Assembly: GCA_023376005.1 (NCBI GenBank)
Contig: CM042145.1
Location: forward strand, 62,432,401 to 62,496,400
Direction of reading: 5' to 3'
DNA: 64,000 nucleotides
Origin: Doryteuthis pealeii
Lineage: Eukaryota; Mollusca; Cephalopoda; Myopsida; Loliginidae
Below the pieces are notes generated by a model. The model worked only from the letters and a program-made list of their open reading frames with translations, had not been told where the DNA came from and made no database searches. The stretch's first letter is position 1. Every line of letters starts with the position of its first letter. Position numbers and translations under genes: made by a program. Positions 10,803 to 22,562 of this stretch are shown one piece after another.

Positions 10803-10934
10803 TACTACACAATAAATTTTACCAAATGATGAATTAACCAGACATGCATTTTCTGTTCCTACTTGCCTTTTTAATCATTTGCTCATGTCTCTTTAATATT
10901 CAACAATAAACTCCACTCTCTTTTGTATAAATTT

Positions 10935-10962
10935 TCTCCTCACACACACACTCTCGCCCAAT

Positions 10963-11002
<40 letters not shown>
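10935..11002. repeat. CA, poly-C and CT microsatellite
   Basis: A short (AC)n run, then 'ctcgcccaatc', a poly-C run and about fifteen CT units. The mirror is 18755-18825 as GA/GT. Confidence 0.9.
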
Positions 11003-11006
<4 letters not shown>

Positions 11007-11920
11007 TCTAGTTATCATATCTATATCTATTCATTATGCTTCTCAAACAATGTGACAAACACAAGAATAGGGAGTATGGGTCGTCAATGACGCACTAAGG
11101 TTTTATTCAGATCAATGAACAGGAAGTAGGAAAAGGGGGTATCGTGCAGGTTGTACTCTTACAAGAAATAGGTAGGGAGCGTAACATTAAATCATAATGC
11201 AATAAACATATATATAAATATATATATATATATTACTATATATATATAAACTTCAAAGAAAGAAAACTTAAACAAACCGTCATCCCGTTATAATTTTTAT
11301 TTCAGCCAGAAACTATATATATATATATGTAATATATATAAATATTTATGATATACCAAACTTTGTTGGTAAAATCCCCCTGTGGTAAGAAAAAATCCGG
11401 CCAATTGTTTGATTGTAAAAATAACTACCAAAACATCACCTGAGAAAAAAAAAATTTGAAAAAAAAGAAAAAGACCAAGATAAGTCGTACCAACCGAAAA
11501 TAAATCGGTTGATACTTAATACTTGGACAAAAGAAAAGAATTATATATATATATGAAAAATATATATATAAAACCGCCAGGGATTTTCTAAAGCTAAAAA
11601 AGTAAATAGTGCTCAATGCTAAGTAGAGCAAATAATAAATTATCATTGGGGGATGAAATAATAAACGATAGAAAATCCATTTTATAATGTATGATACTGG
11701 TGGGGAGAATTTGGGGTATATAATAGAATTAAGGCAGAGAAATTTTTTTTTTTAATTCTTTTAGAAATAAAATAATAAAATTTTTTAAAAATAATAGATT
11801 AAAATGGTGTTCTGTCTTTTTTTTAATTGGTTGGTTTAGTTTATGCAAAATTTATTTGAAATCATGATTTGAGGTTTTGTCTAATAGTGCGTTGCTCCAA
11901 GTCTCTTTACTCAGATCTTT
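11003..11920. other. AT-rich DNA with microsatellite patches
   Basis: No gene is seen. Several short (AT)n patches (11210-11250, 11315-11345, 11540-11570) interrupt otherwise unique-looking sequence. Confidence 0.5.
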
Positions 11921-11958
11921 TGCCCTGATGAGCTACTAGCGAAACTGTTAAGTAGGTA
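11921..11958 (+). ncRNA. Hammerhead ribozyme candidate (type I-like)
   Basis: TGCC pairs with GGTA (stem I, four pairs with one G-U). This is followed by CTGATGA, then GCTACTAGC (stem II; the mirror pass reads GCTACTAAGC, which closes as GCT/AGC), then GAA. Next is ACT-loop-AGT as a three-pair stem III, with A as the base before the predicted cut (11954/11955). All invariant core bases are present. Very short stem III is typical of hammerheads in Penelope-like elements. The family link is inference: no coding remnant is adjacent. The mirror is 17821-17858 on the minus strand. Confidence 0.55.
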
Positions 11959-11979
11959 TATATGACTCATTAGGTTAAC

Positions 11980-12022
11980 TTTATATATAATATATATATA
12001 TATATATATTATTATATATATC

Positions 12023-12060
<38 letters not shown>

Positions 12061-12179
12061 TTTATATATAATAAATTATTATATATATATATATATATAT
12101 ATCTTATATATATATATAATATATATCTTTTATATATATATATATATATATCTTTATATCTATATATATATATCTTTAT

Positions 12180-12222
<43 letters not shown>

Positions 12223-12315
12223 GCATTATTTATTTATCTATAATATAGAAAACTATATATACCACCAATAGACGGATATATATACTTAAAAAAATACATA
12301 TATATATATATTATA
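11980..12315. repeat. Long interrupted AT microsatellite
   Basis: About 300 bp of (AT)n interrupted by ATCTTT and ATTATT words, continuous with shorter tracts on both sides. The mirror is 17500-17800. Hypothetical reading frames here are simple-repeat shadows. Confidence 0.95.
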
Positions 12316-12317
12316 AA

Positions 12318-12655
12318 GATTTTGAAGGCAATTTACAATGCAATATGTGTTGAGTTTATTTAACTTTTGTTTTTTTTTCAAAACTAAATATTTTCGGAAG
12401 TAAAATTCCATCCTCAAGAGTATTGAAGTAACTAGGTGGTTTTTTATAGTACTTATCCCACGGCGATATTGTAATCATCTGTTGTTTAAGAAGTTGAAGA
12501 ACGCGCCGTATATTTTGAAAAAATTTTTCCGTGATGTTAAATCGCTCAGCTGCTCCCGGCGCGTGGAAAATATTTAGTTTTGAAAAAAAAAAAAACAAAA
12601 AAGTTAAATAAATTCAACACATATTGCATTGTAAATTGCCTTTCAAAATCTTTAT
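12318..12655. repeat. Fold-back element with ~85-bp inverted arms
   Basis: The left arm 12318-12400 ('aaagattttgaaggcaattt' through 'caaaactaaatattttc') pairs with 12568-12655. The left inner part, read on the minus strand, contains GAGGATGGAA-loop-TTCCGAAAA, resembling a damaged hammerhead core. No coding is seen. The mirror is 17157-17490. Confidence 0.75.
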
Positions 12656-12712
12656 ATTACACATACACACAATGCCTTCAAAGATACTATAAAGAAACAA
12701 ACTTTATTACAT

Positions 12713-12743
<31 letters not shown>

Positions 12744-14300
12744 ATATATATATGCATTATTTATTCATTTATTTTTCCTTTCACTTGGTTTTCTTTTATC
12801 TTTGTCTAGATTTCTTACTTTCAGGAACAACTCGATCTTTCGCTTGTAAACTGTAAACGGTCTTGAAATGTCTTGGGCACATGTATGGGGGTCGGACAAA
12901 GGTTTTATTTGTTATTTTTTCTTTTCGCTTGTCCCTATACTTGTATGTTGTATAGAGTTATAAAGGGCGTTAGTCTACGTGTCAATAACAACGACAGCTA
13001 CTAAACAAAAACAGAAATTCAACCAATTGCGGTCGTTATAAGGTGTTTTGTTTGAAACAGACTGACCTTCCAGAAAATGGAATATAATAAACTGCTTAAT
13101 GATAACATTTGTGTATAATGTCGTGGTAAAATAGAAAACCGAATGACTTTTGGCTAAATACTATAAGTGGCTTACCCGGCTCGCCTGTGTAGATTGTATG
13201 GGGGAGAAATAGTCTCGCAATCCATTATTGTTGATTGCAAGTTGGATCCCCGCAGAATGCCCCACTAAGATCTCTATGTAAAAAATAAAAAAATTAAAAA
13301 AAAAAAACACCTTACGTTTGATCATACTCTCTGAAAAGAAAAAAAAATTAAAAAATAATTTAAAATTATTTTATAAATATTAAATGCAAAGAAAAAATAA
13401 AAAAATTCATGCTGTTATCATTTTTATTTATTTTTTTTAAATTATCTTCATATAAATCAAATCTTCATTATTTTTGCTCAAAAACCAAGCCCTGGTGATA
13501 TTTAATGTAATATATATAATTTATATATAATATATATATACTATATATATATAATATATAAATATTTTAATATATAGATATATATATATACTATATTTTA
13601 CTTATCGTCCGTTAATAAGTTTTAAAATTTTTTTGTAAAGTTTTCCCCTCCGGACATACACATACAAACACTGCCCTTATATATATGTATAGATATATTT
13701 GCTAAGACGCGACATATCAAGTGTATGCATCTAAGGTCGGTCGGTTGGGTAAATGGCCACAGTAAATATGATCGAAAAGTTTTATTGTCGGAGTGGGCGT
13801 AAAGCGGGGTTTTACGTATTTGGGACGGTTTATTATGTATGATTTGAGGGCGGGCGGACAAGCGGGAAGCGTCAGAACTAAGAGAATTAAAAATTGAATA
13901 AATAAATAAATAAAACAATTATCAATCATATTTGAAATGTAGTAACAGTCATAATAAAGTATATTGAAGTATTTTTCGCTAAGGTTGTGATAAGAAAAAA
14001 AAAAGAAGTTTTTGAATAAACATTGAAAAGGTGCTGGATTAAAATTTGGATGAATACGCAATTTAGATTTTTTTTTTACTGCAAACGAACAATCATCAAA
14101 GAACTTTCCCCACAAACTATGTTAACATTGGGAATTTTCTCACTTTTTGGAGGGAAATAAGATTATCACCGTAGAATATAGACATGAAAACAAAATCAAT
14201 GCCATACAATATAATCCCCCAATAAATGCTAAACATTGTTAAAAAAACCAATTACTAAACAGTAATATATATTATGATGACAACAATATGTTAACACCCC
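12656..14300. other. AT-rich DNA, no gene seen
   Basis: The stretch holds AT microsatellite patches (12715-12760, 13500-13600) and no supported exon. Minus-strand frames at 13622-14115 disagree with the mirror pass because of indels and match nothing I know. Confidence 0.5.
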
Positions 14301-14306
14301 AACCGC

Positions 14307-14360
14307 TAGGCATGATATAACCCTGGAACGGGTTGAATATGCCGTTAAATAATAAACCAA
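14307..14360. repeat. Rep-A-like hairpin head
   Basis: GGCATGATATAACCC, a short loop, and GGGTTGAATATGCC form the two-part hairpin seen at the start of Rep-A copies, followed by 'aaaccaaccaacc'. The rest of Rep-A is absent. Confidence 0.55.
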
Positions 14361-14397
14361 CCAACCAACAAACTGATTTAATTTAAGACATTCTGTA

Positions 14398-14556
14398 GGG
14401 AGACAAATAAATAATTTGTCTCCCTTGGAGAATGGGCCGTATTAGTTGGGTTAGAACATAGATTATCACATGATTATCACATCAATGTTATCATAAGTAA
14501 ATGTCCAAACCAACTAATACGCCCATTCTCGAAAAGGCAGACAATTTATTTATTGT
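14398..14556. repeat. Small fold-back repeat
   Basis: The arm 14398-14451 ('gggagacaaataaataattt', then 'gagaatgggc.gtattagttg') pairs with 14506-14556. The spacer holds two 'gattatcacat' repeats. It directly precedes the reverse-transcriptase remnant. The mirror is about 15302-15470. Confidence 0.75.
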
Positions 14557-14559
14557 TAC

Positions 14560-14870
14560 TTGGTGAAGCTTTGCCATGAAGTCAAAATCAAGCTGTTCAG
14601 CGTTATGCAGCGGTAAAGATCGGAATGAAGATAATTGCCTCAAAAACGAAGTTATTATTGTTTTGGTTTTGCCCCCACAGAAAAGGTCACCCATAATCCT
14701 CAACGGCAGTCCTTGGAAGAAGTCGACCGTTTCAAAGTATCTGGGTAACCATCATCAACAGCAACTGGCCAAGGCGAACCGACATCAGACTCGTATTCTT
14801 ATGGGCTTCAATCAATTCTCGTCTCTTAGTTGATTGGATTTTACGTGCATGTCACGTCTTGTCGGGTTAT
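14560..14870 (+). pseudogene. LINE reverse-transcriptase fragment (pass 1)
   Basis: Across frames one can read ILNGSP, a K-K-(V)D/S-T-(V) stretch, KYLG and an IKTRI-like end. This is the NGS...FKYLG..I...IKTRI pattern found just downstream of the catalytic domain in non-LTR retrotransposon proteins. The frame changes at least twice within 150 bp, and the mirror pass breaks at different places, so some shifts are read errors. No YADD box is present. Call by motif recall. Confidence 0.6.
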
Positions 14871-14899
14871 TTTATGCCGAAGACATTTTGTTTTAATTC

Positions 14900-14970
14900 A
14901 TTCTTGATGGGTTTCACATTTTTTTAGAAACTCGTTTTTCTATCAGCCATGATGGGAACCCTAACAAGAA
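14900..14970. other. Turn point 1 of the palindrome
   Basis: Bases 14901-14906 (ttcttg) pair with 14965-14970 (caagaa), and outward pairing continues for kilobases. Inside, AGAAA-CTCG-TTTTCT forms the tip. No foreign adapter-like sequence is seen between the arms. Confidence 0.85.
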
Positions 14971-14999
14971 GAATAAAACAAGAATGTCTTCGGCATAAA

Positions 15000-15300
15000 A
15001 TAACCCGACAAAGGTTGACAATGCCGCGTATCCAATCACTAAGAGACGAGAATTGAGCCCATAGAATACGAGTCTTGATGTCGGTTTCGCCTGGCCAGTT
15101 TGCTGTGATGATGGTACCCAGATACTTGAAACGGTCGACTTTCTCAAAGGACTTTGCCGTTGAGGATTATGGGTGAACTTTCTGTGGGAGCAAAACCAAC
15201 AATAATAATCTCGTTTTTGAAGGCATTGATCTTCATTCGAATCTACGCTGCCATACGCTGAACAGCTGATTTGACTTCGGGCAAAGTGCTTCACCAAGTT
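15000..15300 (-). pseudogene. LINE reverse-transcriptase fragment (pass 2)
   Basis: This is the same fragment as 14560-14870, read in reverse. On the minus strand a longer frame is open, but the FKYLG-type motif lies in another frame, again consistent with indel noise over a decayed element. Confidence 0.6.
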
Positions 15301-16251
15301 AACAAAAATAATTTGTCTGCCTTGGAGAATGGGCGTATTAGTTTGGTTTGGCACATACGTTTATGTGATAACCATGATGTGATAATCATGTGATAATCCT
15401 TTATTTGGTTTCTACCCAACTAATACGCCCATTCTCCAAGGGAGACAAATTATTTATTGTCCTCCCTAAACAGAATTGTCTTTAATTAAATCAGTTTGTT
15501 GGTTGTTGGTTTAATTAATTTTAAACGCATATCAACCGTCCAGGGTTATATCATGCCTACGGTTGGGGTGTTATACATATTGTGTATTCATAATATATAT
15601 ACTTTTAGTAATTGGTTTTAACAATGTGTTAGCATTAATGGGGGATTTATATTGGTATGGCAAATTGAACTTGTTCAGTCTATATTCTACGGTATAATTT
15701 TATTTCCCTCAAAAAGGAGAAAATATCCCCATGTAACTAGTTTGTGGGAAGTCTTTGATGAATTGTTCGTTTTGCAGTAAAAAAAAAAAATTAAAATTTG
15801 CGTATTCATCAATTTTAATCAAGCACTTTCAAAAGTTATCAAATCTTTCTTTTTTTTTTCTTTATCACAACCTTAGGAAAAATACTTAAATACTTTAATT
15901 ATGACTGTTTACTACATTTCAAATATGGATTTGAATAATTGTTTTTATTATTTATTTAATCAATTTTTATTCTCTAGTCTGACGCCTTTCCCGCTTTGTC
16001 CGCCGTCCCTCAATCATACATAATAAACCTCCAAATTACCGTAAAAACCCGCTTACGCCACTCCGACAATAAAAATTTCGACATATTTACTGTGGCCATA
16101 CCAACGACCGTACCTTAGATGATACACTGATAGTGTCGCGTCTAGCAAATATATCTATACATATATAAAGGGCGTTTTTTGTATGTGTATGTCGGAAGGA
16201 AACTTCAATAAAACTATTAACGACGATAATAAATATATATATATATATATC

Positions 16252-16299
<48 letters not shown>

Positions 16300-17156
16300 A
16301 TATTATATTATATATACATTAAATATCAACCAGGGCTTGGTTTTTGAAGCAAAAATAATGAAGATTTGATTTATTGAAGATAATTAAAAAAATAATAAAA
16401 AATGATAACAGCATGGAATTTTTTATTTTTTCTTTGCATTTAATATTTTAAATTATTTTTTTCTTTTCAGAGAGTATGGATCAACGTAAGGTGTTTTTTT
16501 TTTTATTTTTATTTTTTACAATAGAGATCTTAGTGGGGCATCCTGCGGGGAAGTCCAACTTTGCAATTCAACAATAATGGATCTGCGAGATTATTTCTCC
16601 CCCATAAACATCTACACAGGCGACGCCGGGTTAGCCACTTATAGTATTAGCCAAAAAGTCATTCGGTTTCTTAATTTACCACGTACATTATACACAATGT
16701 TTTATCATTAAGCAGTTATTATATTCCATTTTTGGGAAAGGTCCACGTCTGTTTCAAAAACAAAACACCTCATACGACCGCAATGGTTGAATTCTGTTTT
16801 GTTTGTAAGCTTGGTCCGTTTTGTTTACTTGACGACGTAGACTAACGCCCCTTATAACTCTATACAACATAACAGTATAGACTAAGCGAAAGAAAATAAC
16901 AATAAAAACCTTGTTCCGACCCCATACATGTGCAAGACATTCAAGACCGTTACAGTTTACAGCGAAAAGATCGAGTTGTTTCCTAAAAGTAAGAAATCTA
17001 GACCAAAGATAAAAAAGAAAACCAAGTGAAAGGAAAAATAAATGATAAATAATGCATATATAATATATATATATATATATAATATATATATATATATGTA
17101 ATAAAGTTTGTTTCTTTAATAGTATCTTTGAAGCATTGTGTTGTATGTGTAATATA

Positions 17157-17490
17157 AAGATTTTGAAGGCAATTTACAAATGCAAATATGTGTTGAATTT
17201 ATTTAACTTTTGTTTTTTTTTTCAAAACTAAATATTTTCCACGCGCGGGAGCAGCTGAGCCGATTTAACATCACGGAAAAATTTTTCAAATATACGGCGT
17301 TCTTCAACTTCTTAAACAACAGATGATTACAATATCGCCGTGGGATAAGTAACTATAAAAACCACCTAGTACTTTCAATAACTCTGAGGATGGAATTTTA
17401 CTTCCGAAAATATTTAGTTTTGAAAAAAAAACAAAAGTTAAATAAACTCAACACATATTGCATTGTAAATTGCCTTCAAAATCTTTATAA
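17157..17490. repeat. Mirror of the 12318-12655 fold-back element
   Basis: Same arms in inverted order. Here the damaged core reads CTGAGGATGGAA on the plus strand (about 17384), one base from the hammerhead box CTGATGA, with GGAA/TTCC as stem II and GAAA after it. Confidence 0.75.
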
Positions 17491-17578
17491 TATATATATA
17501 TATGTATTTTTTTAAGTATATATATCCGTCTATTGGTGGTAATATATAGTTTCTATATATAGAATAAATAAATAATGC

Positions 17579-17635
<57 letters not shown>

Positions 17636-17691
17636 ATATAAAGATATATATATATATATATATAAAGATATATATATATATATATATAAAG

Positions 17692-17725
<34 letters not shown>

Positions 17726-17820
17726 AGATATATATATATATATTATATATATATATATATATAATATATATATATATATATTATATATATATATAAAGTT
17801 AAACCTAATGAGTCAATATA

Positions 17821-17858
17821 TACCTACTAACAGTTTCGCTTAGTAGCTCATCAGGGCA
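17821..17858 (-). ncRNA. Mirror of the hammerhead candidate at 11921
   Basis: On the minus strand it reads TGCC-CTGATGA-GCTACTAAGC-GAA-ACT-GTT-AGT-A-GGTA, a cleaner stem II and III than in pass 1. Both passes agree on all core bases, so the motif is real DNA rather than read noise. Confidence 0.55.
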
Positions 17859-18513
17859 AAGATCTGAGTAAAGAGACTTGGAGCAAACGCACTATTAGAC
17901 AAAACCTCAAATCATGATTCAAATAAATTTGCATAAACTAAACCAACCAATAAAAAAAAGACAGAACACCATTTTAATCTATTATTTTTAAAAAATTTTT
18001 ATTATTTATTTCTAAAGAATTAAAAAAAAAAATTTCTCTGCCTTAATTCTATTATATACCCCAAATCTCCCACCAGTATCATACATTATAAATGGATATT
18101 CTATCGTTATTATCATCCCCCAATGATAATTTATTATTTGCTCTACTTAGGCATTGAGCACTATTTACTTTTTAGCTTTAGAAAATCCTGGCGGTTTATA
18201 TATATATTTTTTTCATATATATATATAATTTCTTTTCTTTTGTTCCAAGTATTATAGTATCAACCGATTATTTTCGGTTGGTAACGACTATCTTGGTCTT
18301 TTCTTTTTTTCAAATTTTTTTTTTCTCAGGTGATGTTTGGTAGTATATTTTACAATCAAACAATTTGCCGGATTTTTCTTACCACAGGGATTTACCAACA
18401 GTTTGGTATATCATAAATATTTATATATATATACATATATTATATATAGTTTCTGGCTGAAATAAAAATTATAACGGATGACGGTTTGTTAAGTTTTCTT
18501 TCTTTGAAAGTTA

Positions 18514-18553
<40 letters not shown>

Positions 18554-18754
18554 GTTATTGCATTATGATTTAATGTACGCTCCCTACCTATTTCCTGTAA
18601 GAGTACAAACCTGCACGATACCCCTTTTTCCTACTTCCTGTCATGATCTGAATAAAACCTGGTCGTCATTGACGACCATACTCCCTATTCTTGTGTTTGT
18701 CACATGTTTTTGAGAAGCATAATGAAATAGATATAGATATTGGATAACTAGATT

Positions 18755-18795
<41 letters not shown>

Positions 18796-18952
18796 ATTGG
18801 GCGAGAGTGTGTGTGTGAGGAGAAATTCATACAAAAGAGAGTGGAGTTTATTGGTTGAATATAAAGAGACAATGAGCAAATGATTAAAAGGCAAGTAGGA
18901 AACAGAAATGCATGTCTGGTTAATTCATCATTGGTAAATTTATTGTGTAGTA

Positions 18953-20165
18953 CTGGCATGTCAAACTGAGTAGCCCTTAGAGCTGCATGAATTACATATG
19001 TACGTCATGAGGGCCATATGGATTACAATGTCTGTCATGAAAGGCTGCCCATGACAACTAAGTCTTTAAATCCTTCTTCTACATAAACAATGTGATGATT
19101 GCTATCATTAATTTCTTTATTATCAACTAAAAGCCAATGAATACATACCTTAAACAAAAACATTTTTGTTATAAATGTAAGGATGGTGTAAAGTTCAACA
19201 TGCTTTAAATACAAATAACTCCGACAAAGGTTAATAGACAAACATTTAATAACACAGCACATGATAACAGTAGATACAACGTTCATAATAAGGTAAAACA
19301 GAGTTACACAAATAAAGATAAGACACATTCATGAAAGATACAGAGTATAACATAAAAGAGTACAGACATGAGACTAGCGATAGTCCATGCTGTAAAGAAA
19401 CTTACAGTAATGTAAGGGGGCGGAGCCCCACGAGAGGGTTTAGATAGAATCTACCCCATGTGGCTCGTAGTTGCTGAAAACTATCAAGAGAGAGCAAAGG
19501 TTTTGAAACCGGCGCTTTTATACTGGTGCCTAGCGGGCATCATCAAACTAAAAGGGGCAGACAACTCCACCCGCGAATACAAACTAACGCTACATAAGAA
19601 AGGAAAAAAAGACTATTACTGACCGAGTTCAAATAATAAAATTTACAAAAGTGTCACTTTCAGTTATAGCCATGAGTAGACTGAAAGCAGGAGAAAGCAT
19701 GAGGAAAGACTCACTCCCTTTTATTGACTGAGTGAGAGACAATGCGTTGATAACAGACTGTTTCTTAACAACACATTGCCCTAATGAAAATAAACAACCG
19801 CTTTCGCTCAGGAATTTTTAAGAGGAAAATTACGGTGTTTAGGGGAGCCTCTTAGTTCTCCCAGTCGTAGGCAAATTATTTGGACGAAAGAAGACAGACA
19901 CACAATGGAATTTAACACTTGTATTGACAAATAGTACAAGAATATGTTGCAAATTTTGTTGGCATTTGATACCAGACTTATCTGTGAGGTGAAATAATGT
20001 TCGTTGGAGAAGTGGCTCAAGAAAGGGAATTCTGGTCACTGTGGTTGTAGAGTTCTGTAGAGACGCGTCCATTTTGTCGTTTCTCGTACGATAGGTAAAA
20101 AAGTGTCGGGAGAACTTTTTAGTAGCTACTCGCCTTTTTCGCGAGCCTCATATTTGACATGCCTG
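18953..20165. mobile_element. Mirror of the hAT element (with nested LTR 19176-19594)
   Basis: The ends CTGGCATGTCAAA and TTTGACATGCCTG are present, with the flanking GTGTAGTA duplication on both sides, matching pass 1. The nested solo LTR is complete on the minus strand. Confidence 0.85.
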
Positions 20166-20385
20166 GTGTAGTAAATTCATCATCGGTAAATTCATCAGCG
20201 GTAAGTTCATCATCGATAAATTCATTGTTAAATTTATTGTATGGCAAATTGGTTAAGTGGTAAAATGATTGTCGGTAAATTGATCATGTGATAAATTCAT
20301 CTTGTGGTAAATTGATCATGTGATAAATTCATCTTGTGGTAAATTGTCCATGTGATAAATTGATCATCAGTAAATTCATAAATAT
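20165..20385. repeat. Mirror minisatellite, one unit longer
   Basis: Contains 'taaattgatcatgtgata' followed by 'aattcatcttgtgg' twice in tandem, against once in pass 1. Confidence 0.8.
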
Positions 20386-20727
20386 AGACGAACAGAAAAG
20401 GTTGGAGGGGATAAGGAAGAAAATGAGAAGATACAGGTAATTGAGAGAAAGAGAGAGAAGAGAAGAGAAGAAGTGTGAGATATTGGTTCATCTTATTTGT
20501 TAACACCTGTGAAATTTCCATGGATCCAGCTAGTTTGTTTTTATTCCACTTCTGAAAACAGTGGCGATCGTTGAACGTGTTTGAACAGGATCTAAAAATG
20601 TTGGCTGTTATTGCTGATTGTGAAATACTGCATGGTAGGATGCAATTTTATCGAGAAAAAATGTTATATGGTGATATTGATAAAGCCATAAGTAGATTAA
20701 GAAGGTTGGTCGGTTGTTTGAATATTA

Positions 20728-21135
20728 CGGCATGTCAACCCATTGGGTTATTTTATGCCGAAGACGTTTTTGTTTTATTCATTCTTGACGGGTACTCAAT
20801 TTTTTTTTTTTTTTAAACGCATTTTTTTAAAACTCATTATCTTCTATTTAACTCACAGATGGGACCCTAACTGGTACTAACAGTACAGGTCAGAGTGGAC
20901 CTGGGAGTAAATGGTGATAAAGAGGTACTCCACATTACCATGAGCTCCAGAATTGGAATTTCACCACTTTTTTTTGCTGAGGTGAAGCGCTACACTTACT
21001 GTCAGCACTCAGAATGCTTTACCTTACAGATCAGATTACCCTAGCTGTGCTACTCATGCGCTGAGTTGGCAGGGCCCAGTATTGAACCTGGAACCTTGCG
21101 ATCCGAGGTGGGTGCTCTACCGACTGAGATAAAGC
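20728..21135 (+). repeat. Mirror of the Rep-A/SINE-1 composite
   Basis: Rep-A head-first (ACGGCATGTCAACCC at 20728) runs to about 20960, then the SINE-1 head in reverse ends at 'gactgagataaagcaac'. Matches 8548-8960. Confidence 0.75.
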
Positions 21136-21172
21136 AACTGTTTTAAATGAATTGTATTAAAAAATAATGCTA

Positions 21173-21483
21173 TCTTATTATAATGGAGATTGTGTGTTTG
21201 TCTGTCTGTAACCGAAACTATATTCCTACTAAAGTCACAATTCCCTTAATTATTAACATCACATTCTCAATGATTTTATTTTTTACTTAAACCAATTATT
21301 AATAAAATTGTTTTACATTATTAATACTGTTAAGCAATATCTACATACTAACAACATGCAATTATATTTATATATAAAACAAAATAGCGGTTTACAGTGT
21401 GAATGGGAAGTTTCTAATTTAATATGATATTTTATTACATTAAAACTTAAATACTTGCACCTGGAGGGTGATATATTTGCTAG
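21173..21483 (+). mobile_element. Mirror of the Helitron at 8136-8505
   Basis: Here the 5' end reads A|TCTTATTATAATGGAGATTG, closer to the other family-1 copies than the pass-1 version. The 3' end reads ..TTTGCTAG|T. Confidence 0.75.
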
Positions 21484-21847
21484 TGATGTATAATTTTTTG
21501 TTGTGTCACGATACAAGGAAAATAAAATTGGATCATTAGTGATATGCAGATTTCAAGATCAGATTGATATAAAAAAGACAAACAACTTTGATAAATTTCA
21601 AATTTTATTAACAACAAAAAAATCTAGTTTGGGCAGCCAGAAAGGATAAATGCTGGTATGAACATTTGTCCTTTGGTTGATATATTTTACAGGTTCACAA
21701 TTTATCTTCTGAAACCCTTGGGGGGTCAGACACTTTTCAGAATTTGGGAGTAGAAGTACCATATATTGGGATAGACAGGTCAATTATTAAGGAATGTTAA
21801 TGAATCTACAGTGACCTTTTAAAAATATTCACATTGGTGAGTGCTAT

Positions 21848-22562
21848 GAAATTAAGACTATAAATACTATTACAGTATTAATTAATAAATTAAGACTATG
21901 ATAAATTAAGACTATAAATACTATTACAGTATTAATTAATAAATTAAAACTATGATAAATTAAGACTATAAATACTATTACAGTATTAATTAATAAATTA
22001 AAACTATGATAAATTAAGACTATAAATACTATTACAGTATTAATTAATAAAATTAAGACTATAATACTATTACAGTATAATTAATAAAATTAAGACTATG
22101 ATAAATTAAACTACAAATACTATTACAGAATTAATTAATAAATTAAGACTATAAATACTATTACAGTATTAATTAATAAATTAAGACTATGATAAATTAA
22201 GACTATAAATACTATTACAGTATTAATTAATAAATTAAGACTATGATAAATTAAGACTATAAATACTATTACAGAATTAATTAATAAATTAAGACTATAA
22301 ATACTATTACAGTATTAATTAATAAATTAAGACTATAAATACTATTACAGTATTAATTAATAAATTAAGACTATGATAAATTGACTATAAATACTATTAC
22401 AATAGTAATAGATTTAGACTATAATAAATTAAGACTATAATAAATTAAGACTATAAATATTATTACAGTATTAATTAATAAATTAAGATTATAATAAATT
22501 AAGACAATAAATACTATTACAGCATTAATTAATAAATTAAGAATATAAATACTATTACAGTT
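21848..22562. repeat. Mirror of the 7040-7767 minisatellite
   Basis: Same units in reverse order ('taaatactattacagtatta'). Unit order agrees broadly with pass 1. Confidence 0.9.

Larger units (their letters stand above)
1..14935 (+). other. First pass of a three-times-read 15.6 kb unit
   Basis: This stretch reappears as its reverse complement in 14936-30572, and its first ~2.7 kb reappears in direct orientation at 31540-34172. For example, the window start ggttacagaaaaacacaat is the reverse complement of the bases ending at 29612. The copies keep the same order of elements but differ by frequent one- to few-base insertions and deletions, with few clean substitutions, which is the signature of raw single-molecule reads. 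I infer that the left half is an unsplit long read. The indels also mean that open reading frames here are unreliable. Confidence 0.9.

Noticed and set aside
13622..14115. Two overlapping minus-strand frames of 98 and 132 codons
   Set aside because: No recognisable motif, frame broken by indels in the mirror pass, and located in raw-quality sequence.
17575..17796. 73-codon I/Y frame
   Set aside because: AT microsatellite only.
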